From: Clostridiales bacterium UBA7103
GTDB taxonomy: Bacteria; Bacillota; Clostridia; Oscillospirales; Oscillospiraceae
Direction of reading: 5' to 3'
DNA length: 28,061 nt
NCBI GenBank assembly: GCA_002493305.1
Contig: DKYJ01000051.1
Location: 42,269 to 70,329, forward strand
Numbering within the stretch: position 1 is the first letter of the stretch; every line of letters begins with the position of its first letter. Shown here one piece after another: positions 23,870 to 28,061 of the stretch. Both the position numbers and the translations under genes were made by a program. Below the pieces are notes generated by a model. The model saw nothing but the letters and a program-made list of their open reading frames with translations. It did no database searches and was not told where the DNA came from.

Positions 23870-23894
23870 ATATTGTAGGCAGTCGTGGTATAAT
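23865..23894 (+). promoter_or_regulatory. Promoter of the small unknown gene
   Basis: TTGTAA (23865-23870), 18-bp spacer and an extended -10 TGG-TATAAT (hexamer 23889-23894). The leader is about 30 nt. Confidence 0.6.
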
Positions 23895-23932
23895 ACAGGC
23901 AGATAAAAGCGCAAAAAATAAGGAGAATGATT

Positions 23933-24259
23933 ATGATACAGCCCAATGATGTTTTGAAGGTCGAAAACGAGGACTGGGAGGAGTTTAAGAAAGCTGCCGC
24001 CAAGGATGAGCTTTTTTACTCCGGCGAGGGCGATTTGCTGGACACTCCCGAAGGCCGCGCCAAGTTCTGCCGCCTGAATGAGACGGGTGTTTTCCGCAAG
24101 GACGACCCCGTGTATCCAAATTATAAGATCTGGGTGTTCAACAATCAGGGTCAGGGTATGGTCATCAAACGCCGCAGTCGGGTCGATCCCACGGTCATGG
24201 AGGACGTGGAGTTCGGCGCTGACGGCAATGAGCTCAGCCGCTCCTTTGAGCCGGCGTGA
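23933..24259 (+). CDS. Unknown small protein (108 aa)
   Basis: 108-residue acidic, soluble protein that I do not recognise. No signal peptide, membrane segment or zinc-ligand cluster is visible; notable stretches are NEDWEEFKKAAAKDELFYSG near the N-terminus and NYKIWVFNNQGQGMVIKRR near residues 65-83. ATG 23933 is preferred over ATG 23927 because AGGAG ends only one base before the latter and seven before the former. It has its own strong extended -10 promoter and a strong terminator, so it is a real monocistronic gene, divergent from the response-regulator operon and perhaps co-regulated through the shared palindrome. Confidence 0.78.
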   Translation: MIQPNDVLKVENEDWEEFKKAAAKDELFYSGEGDLLDTPEGRAKFCRLNETGVFRKDDPVYPNYKIWVFNNQGQGMVIKRRSRVDPTVMEDVEFGADGNELSRSFEPA

Positions 24260-24264
24260 TATTT

Positions 24265-24302
24265 AAATGAGGACGCTCTAATTTTTTAGAGCGTCCTCAT
24301 TT
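24265..24302. terminator. Bidirectional terminator between convergent genes
   Basis: A 17-bp stem, AAATGAGGACGCTCTAA (24265-24281) with its complement 24286-24302, around a TTTT loop. It is followed by T-rich sequence on the plus strand, and lies between the stop at 24259 and the convergent lipoprotein stop at 24319. Confidence 0.8.
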
Positions 24303-24318
24303 TTACTTCTCCACTTTT

Positions 24319-25389
24319 TCACTTCATCAGCCACACATGGTCTGTGCGGAACTTGCCGTCGTCATAGGCCATCGCGCCGGACTCAAACAGTACCAGCACA
24401 TTGCCCTCGCCGTCATCGGCCAGCGCCTCCGTCATCGGCATGGCGGTGATGGCCTCCAGCTGGCAGCGGCTGTCAAGGATATAAGCCTTCACCTGCTGCC
24501 CGTCAAGCTCCACTGCCTCCTCCGCCGCGGTGTCAAGGTCGTAGCAGAAAATGGTGGAGTTATTTTTGCGCCCGTAGGACTGGCTGAGGAATACCCGGCC
24601 ATCCTCGAGCATAACAGCGCCCTGTATTCTGTCCGGGGCCACCAGAACCATGTCCGGCGAGGCAAAAGCGTCCTCCCGGCTCAGGTCATAGCAGAGGATA
24701 TAGCAGCCGCTCTCGCCGTCCGCCGTCGGGGTAGTGAAATCCATGCCCTTTGAAAGCCCGTAGTCCGCCGAGGGGTGATAGAAATTGCCCACCATGAGCA
24801 TGCCGTTTGAATAACTCATGAACGAGGGGGAAACAGGCAACGTTATTGTCTCTTCAACGCTCACATCGGCACTGCCGGACTGAGGCAGCTTATCCAGCGC
24901 GATAGAAGCGATGCTGTAACTGCCGTCATTATCCAGCTTTGCAGAGACAAAGAGCCTGTCCCCGGCCGCGGCAAGGCCGCCCACATGACTGACAAATGGC
25001 GTGCCGTCGGCGTTGAAAAGCCGGTATGCTGCGGCAAGCTCCCCGCTCTGGGGATCGACCGCCATGATGACCGAGGGGACGCCATCGGCCTTGTAGTAGC
25101 CGGAGATGTACAGCAGCCCGCTCTCCCCGCCCAGGCTCATGCCCTGGGGGATAATGGCCTCGTTCAGGCCGGGGATAAGGTATTCTTTCTCGCTGCGGCT
25201 GAGAAAAGCTTCAAAATCAGCTTCACCGATGTACTTTTCCCTCTTCACGCTCTCGCTCTGGGTGATTTTCAGCTCACTCCCCTGCCCCTCCGCAGCCGGA
25301 GGCTCCCCCGCCGCAGAAGGCTCGGTTCTGCCGCAGCCACAGAGCAGGCACAGGCAGAGGCAGGCTGTTATAAAAAGGCTTTTTTTCAT
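24319..25389 (-). CDS. Putative lipoprotein with propeller-like repeats
   Basis: 356-residue exported lipoprotein: MKKSLF signal, hydrophobic core to about residue 16 and a lipobox-like LCGC giving lipidated C19, then a Ser/Ala/Glu-rich linker to about 45. The rest alternates short strand-turn units such as GLLYISGYYKADGVPSVIMAV, DRLFVSAKLDNDGSYSIASI and NSTIFCYDLDT, suggestive of a beta-propeller of the kind that binds ligands or tracks substrates at the membrane. No catalytic motif seen. ATG 25389 has AAAGGG upstream; ATG 25413 has none and overlaps the previous gene's stop. It follows the PHP gene after 20 bp, so the two are an operon. Specific function unknown. Confidence 0.72.
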   Translation of the reverse strand: MKKSLFITACLCLCLLCGCGRTEPSAAGEPPAAEGQGSELKITQSESVKREKYIGEADFEAFLSRSEKEYLIPGLNEAIIPQGMSLGGESGLLYISGYYKADGVPSVIMAVDPQSGELAAAYRLFNADGTPFVSHVGGLAAAGDRLFVSAKLDNDGSYSIASIALDKLPQSGSADVSVEETITLPVSPSFMSYSNGMLMVGNFYHPSADYGLSKGMDFTTPTADGESGCYILCYDLSREDAFASPDMVLVAPDRIQGAVMLEDGRVFLSQSYGRKNNSTIFCYDLDTAAEEAVELDGQQVKAYILDSRCQLEAITAMPMTEALADDGEGNVLVLFESGAMAYDDGKFRTDHVWLMK

Positions 25390-25409
25390 GTTTTTCCCTT
25401 TCCCCGGGC

Positions 25410-26423
25410 TCAAATACCCAGCTCCTCACGGGTGAAAGCTCTTGTGTGCGCGGATCTCCCGTCGGCTGCCATCACTGTGAAATAAACGTATGGCGCGTAG
25501 TCCGGGATCTGAAAGCGGGCCTCGTTTATGACGCCGCCCGGCTCCGCGCAGGCATTTACGGCCCGCTTTGGGCTGATGTTCATGATGACCCTCTGAGCGT
25601 CACTGCACCGGAGCAGCACTTCCCCGCCCTCAAAGCTCAGCTCCGTGATCGCAGGGCCGGTGCTGGCATAGAAATCGCCTTTCTCCAGCGCCTCTATCAC
25701 CGCGCCGTATCTCAGCTCCCTGGCCATTATCATTGTCCAGGCGCCAAAGGAATCGTTGAGCACATGGTCAAAGGGATGCTTGTTGTGATTATCGTCCGCC
25801 CCGTGGACAAAGGGGCGCATGCCGTGGCGCAGCAGCCGATCATACAGTCCGATATTCGACTCGTGGCCGTTTATGGTCTGAGAACCGGTATTAAAAATCT
25901 CAAGGCTGAAAAAGCCGTCATAGTGCAGTATCTCCTCCGGCTCCTCCATAGACCAGTTCGGGTGGTTATAGGTGACAAGGTAGCCTGCCTTCACCGCCTC
26001 ATGAATGACGCTGCGGATATACTCCCGCTCATACCTGCGCGGCCCGATATTGCCCCGTTTTTCCCGTCCGGCAGCCACTTCCATTGGCATATACTTGCAG
26101 AAATTGGGGTCGAAAGCCACAAAGGCGGTGTTGTGCGGCTCCTTTGCCAGCAGATTTATATGTATCTCCGGCTTAAAGGCATCAAACTCGCACTTTGGCG
26201 AGGGGCGGACATATATCTCATAGCCCGTTAACAGCAGGAAATCCTCGCTGCTCAAATCACTGTGGTCATAGGGTGCCTCATGGTCGGTAATGGCGAGGAT
26301 AGAATATCCCCGCTCCTTATATGCGCTGACCATAGCCTCAGGCGTGAGCGTTCCGTCTGATAAGCAGGAATGACTGTGTAAATTGGCCTTGAACTGGCTG
26401 GATTCTGGTGAGATATACTGCAT
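25410..26423 (-). CDS. PHP-domain phosphoesterase
   Basis: 337-residue protein with an N-terminal PHP (polymerase and histidinol phosphatase) metal-dependent phosphoesterase domain. Metal ligands are visible in NLHSHSCLSDG (H16, H18, D23), AITDHEAP (D47, H48), NHPNWS near residue 170 and HGADDNHNKHPFDH near 215-228. The order of motifs resembles stand-alone PHP phosphatases rather than DNA polymerase. A C-terminal ~75-residue beta-rich tail follows. No signal peptide; cytoplasmic. ATG 26423 has AAAGGAAAAG upstream; the frame continues to 26603 without support. Divergent from two DeoR regulators, which may control it. The substrate (small phosphorylated metabolite) is inferred. Confidence 0.82.
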   Translation of the reverse strand: MQYISPESSQFKANLHSHSCLSDGTLTPEAMVSAYKERGYSILAITDHEAPYDHSDLSSEDFLLLTGYEIYVRPSPKCEFDAFKPEIHINLLAKEPHNTAFVAFDPNFCKYMPMEVAAGREKRGNIGPRRYEREYIRSVIHEAVKAGYLVTYNHPNWSMEEPEEILHYDGFFSLEIFNTGSQTINGHESNIGLYDRLLRHGMRPFVHGADDNHNKHPFDHVLNDSFGAWTMIMARELRYGAVIEALEKGDFYASTGPAITELSFEGGEVLLRCSDAQRVIMNISPKRAVNACAEPGGVINEARFQIPDYAPYVYFTVMAADGRSAHTRAFTREELGI

Positions 26424-26505
26424 GATTCTTTTCCTTTCCGTGTGAAAAGCTGTTTTGTTCGGCAGGGTCAGGGTGCTGTACCCTCTCCCGGCCTCAGTCA
26501 GCTTA

Positions 26506-26534
26506 TTGCAAAAAATATCTGCGGCTGTTATAAT
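26506..26534 (+). promoter_or_regulatory. Promoter of the tandem DeoR genes
   Basis: TTGCAA (26506-26511), 17-bp spacer and perfect TATAAT (26529-26534) preceded by TG for an extended -10. Transcription would start near 26541, just ahead of the first GTG start. Confidence 0.6.
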
Positions 26535-26559
26535 GGAAACATAGAAAGAGGTGAATTCC

Positions 26560-27303
26560 GTGCGAGAGCAGCGGCTCGTGGATATAATGACGATCGTGCG
26601 CAAAAGCGGATATGCAAGCCTGCAGGAGCTGTCGGATCAGCTGGGGGTGAGTCTCTCAACCGTGCGGCGTGACCTTGCGAAGCTCAGGAGCAGCGGCGTA
26701 GTCGCCATGGGTAAAAACGGTGTCATTCCCGTGGCGGAGAACATTGTGGATACTCCTGTTAGCTTTCGCTCCAATGTAAACGCCAATGCCAAGGCATTCA
26801 TCGCCCAGGACGCGCTCCGGCTTGTTTTACCCGGCAGCACCGTGTTTCTGGATTCCTCAACAACAGTTCTCAAAATGGCAGACGGGCTGCGCAATATACA
26901 GGACAGCGTTATAGTAACAAACAGTCTCCATGTCGTCAAGCGCCTTAAAGACTGCGCCGCGTCAGTGCGCCTTATCGGTGGTGAGATCTCTCCCGCGTCC
27001 CACGGGTTTTTCGGCCCGGCAGCGGAACAGGCGGTGAGCCGCTATAACTTTGATCTGGCCTTTTTCTCCCCTGTGGCCGTCACGCCGCAGGGCTTCGCTG
27101 CGGAAACCATTGAACCCGCTGCGGCGCTGCGCCGGGCGGCAATGGAGCAGGCGCACAGCAGCGTTCTGCTCTTTGACAGCAGCAAAATCGGCCTGACGCG
27201 CCCCTATAACATCGCGCCGCTGGAGGATTTTAAATATCTTATCACCGATGATGAAAAGCATAGCTTTGCTCCCGGCCCCGTTATCCGCCGGGTGCAGGTG
27301 TAG
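26560..27303 (+). CDS. DeoR-family transcriptional regulator 1
   Basis: 247-residue DeoR-family repressor. N-terminal winged helix with QELSDQLGVSLSTVRRDLAKL near residues 23-43, then a DeoR sensor domain of the ribose-5-phosphate-isomerase-like fold with intact ligand signatures: LDSSTTV near 98-104 (DxGTT-like), VTNSLHVV, GGEISPASHGFFGP and LFDSSK near the end. Ligands of this family are usually phosphorylated sugars. GTG 26560 is preferred because AGAGGTG lies six bases upstream; GTG 26551 is within that site. Precedes its paralogue by 12 bp. Targets probably include the divergent PHP-lipoprotein pair and its own promoter. Confidence 0.87.
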   Translation: MREQRLVDIMTIVRKSGYASLQELSDQLGVSLSTVRRDLAKLRSSGVVAMGKNGVIPVAENIVDTPVSFRSNVNANAKAFIAQDALRLVLPGSTVFLDSSTTVLKMADGLRNIQDSVIVTNSLHVVKRLKDCAASVRLIGGEISPASHGFFGPAAEQAVSRYNFDLAFFSPVAVTPQGFAAETIEPAAALRRAAMEQAHSSVLLFDSSKIGLTRPYNIAPLEDFKYLITDDEKHSFAPGPVIRRVQV

Positions 27304-27315
27304 GGGGAGGCTCAA

Positions 27316-28038
27316 ATGTCAGAAGAACGCCTTCAAAAAATGCTGCGCCTGATTGAGAGCAGCGGCAGCATATCCGCTAAGGAGCTTGAAAAGCAGCTCT
27401 ATGTCAGTGCGGCGACAGTCCGCCGTGATCTGGCGGCGCTGGCCGGGCGCGGTCTTATCGTCCGGGGTCACGGCAAGGCTATGGCTGTGACGCGCATAGC
27501 TCATTCTCCAAAGCATGATGCCATTCATATACCCTTCTCCCCCATCGGTGCGGCGGCGGCAAAGCTTATAAAGCCTCACAGCACCTTGTTTATAAGCTCC
27601 GGCGGTATAGGCCTTTCTCTGGCCCGAGCCGCAAGCTGGATAGAGGGTCTGACCGTCGTGACGGACAGCCTCTCCATTGCGGAGATACTCTGCGGCCATG
27701 CAAAGCGCCTGTACTGTACCGGCGGCTGCCCCATCGGGCAGGATGCACTTGCCGGCGGCGCGGCGGCCGATATTGCCGGGCTTTTCCACTATAACACGGC
27801 CTTTTTTTGCTGTGACAATCTGGTGGACGGGAGCCTGTGCTACAACAGTCTTGACAGGATGACCGTTCTGCGCACAGCGGAGCGGCAGGCGGAGCGTAAG
27901 GTTCTGTTGTTTTCCGGCAAACAGCTCGACAGTGAGCCGGGCAGTGCCCTGCTGAAGCTTAAGGATATGGATTGCATCGTCACTGATATTCCGGGGTACT
28001 TTGGCTCCTCCGTCCACTGCATGATCATCGGCGCGTAA
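27316..28038 (+). CDS. DeoR-family transcriptional regulator 2, degenerate sensor
   Basis: 240-residue DeoR-family protein with an intact winged helix (KELEKQLYVSAATVRRDLAALAGRGLIVRGHGKA, start of the motif near residue 22). The sensor domain has lost the usual ligand signatures: ISSGGIGL stands where DxGTT is expected near residue 95, and LLFSGKQL replaces LLxDSSK. Several cysteines (CGH, CTGGC, CCDN) occur where the neighbour has none. It may act as a constitutive repressor, respond to another ligand, or pair with regulator 1. ATG 27316 has GGGGGAGG seven bases upstream. Co-transcribed with regulator 1; sequence ends 23 bases later with no terminator visible. Confidence 0.85.
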   Translation: MSEERLQKMLRLIESSGSISAKELEKQLYVSAATVRRDLAALAGRGLIVRGHGKAMAVTRIAHSPKHDAIHIPFSPIGAAAAKLIKPHSTLFISSGGIGLSLARAASWIEGLTVVTDSLSIAEILCGHAKRLYCTGGCPIGQDALAGGAAADIAGLFHYNTAFFCCDNLVDGSLCYNSLDRMTVLRTAERQAERKVLLFSGKQLDSEPGSALLKLKDMDCIVTDIPGYFGSSVHCMIIGA

Positions 28039-28061
28039 AACAGAATTACAGAATTTTCAAG

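Noticed and set aside
1..28061. CRISPR array, tRNA, rRNA, prophage or insertion sequence
   Set aside because: No regularly spaced repeats, cloverleaf-like sequences, rRNA segments, transposase or integrase motifs were seen on either strand.

Overview
This window reads as a chromosomal segment of an anaerobic gut Firmicute, most likely a Clostridia/Oscillospiraceae-type organism. That assignment is inferred from the style of the proteins (BceRS-BceAB-type detoxification module, KdgK with a GGGD anion-hole variant, glycogen genes, TPSTGD-type wall anchor), strong purine-rich Shine-Dalgarno sequences, and fairly GC-rich genes separated by AT-rich gaps. No tRNA, rRNA, CRISPR array, transposase or phage gene was seen. 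About 20 genes are supported.

Region 1 (about 184-7354, plus strand) is one compact catabolic operon. It encodes FdrA (AllF-like), a 59-residue peptide that matches the C-terminal domain normally fused to FdrA, a DUF1116 protein (YlbE/AllG-like), an acetate-kinase-family acyl kinase with altered active-site residues, a DUF2877 protein (YlbF/AllH-like), a KDPG/KHG aldolase and a 2-keto-3-deoxygluconate kinase. FdrA, DUF1116 and DUF2877 are the three parts of the E. coli oxamate carbamoyltransferase. There the acyl-phosphate product is used by a carbamate kinase; here a divergent acetate-kinase homologue sits in the middle of the operon instead. Linkage to KDG kinase and KDPG aldolase suggests an uncharacterised route that makes ATP from an acyl phosphate while feeding pyruvate/triose phosphate. 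This is the most interesting system in the window.

Region 2 (15838 down to 7441, minus strand) is a glucan and glycolipid operon: GlgB, GlgA, a large GH13 amylase/neopullulanase-like enzyme, a CrtO-family glycosyl acyltransferase-like membrane protein, a UgtP/MGDG-synthase-like glycosyltransferase and a PAP2-family membrane phosphatase/transferase. The last four open reading frames abut or overlap. The glycosyltransferase appears to begin with an AUA codon in an ATAA stop-start overlap.

Region 3 (18751 down to 15966, minus) encodes a secreted 863-residue surface protein with X2-like repeats and a sortase-like C-terminal anchor, with its own promoter, 5' hairpin and terminator.

Region 4 (23860 down to 18899, minus) is a BceRS-BceAB-type antimicrobial-peptide sensing and detoxification module: OmpR-type regulator, intramembrane-sensing histidine kinase, ABC ATPase and FtsX-type permease. 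A 22-bp palindrome upstream of the ATPase fits a BceR-like operator. Between regulator and kinase lies a three-arm repeat that could fold into two mutually exclusive RNA hairpins, one of which hides the kinase ribosome binding site. 

Region 5 (23865-28038) holds a small unknown plus-strand gene divergent from the regulator, a minus-strand PHP-domain phosphoesterase plus lipoprotein pair, and divergent from these a tandem pair of DeoR-family repressors, the second with a degraded effector-binding signature.
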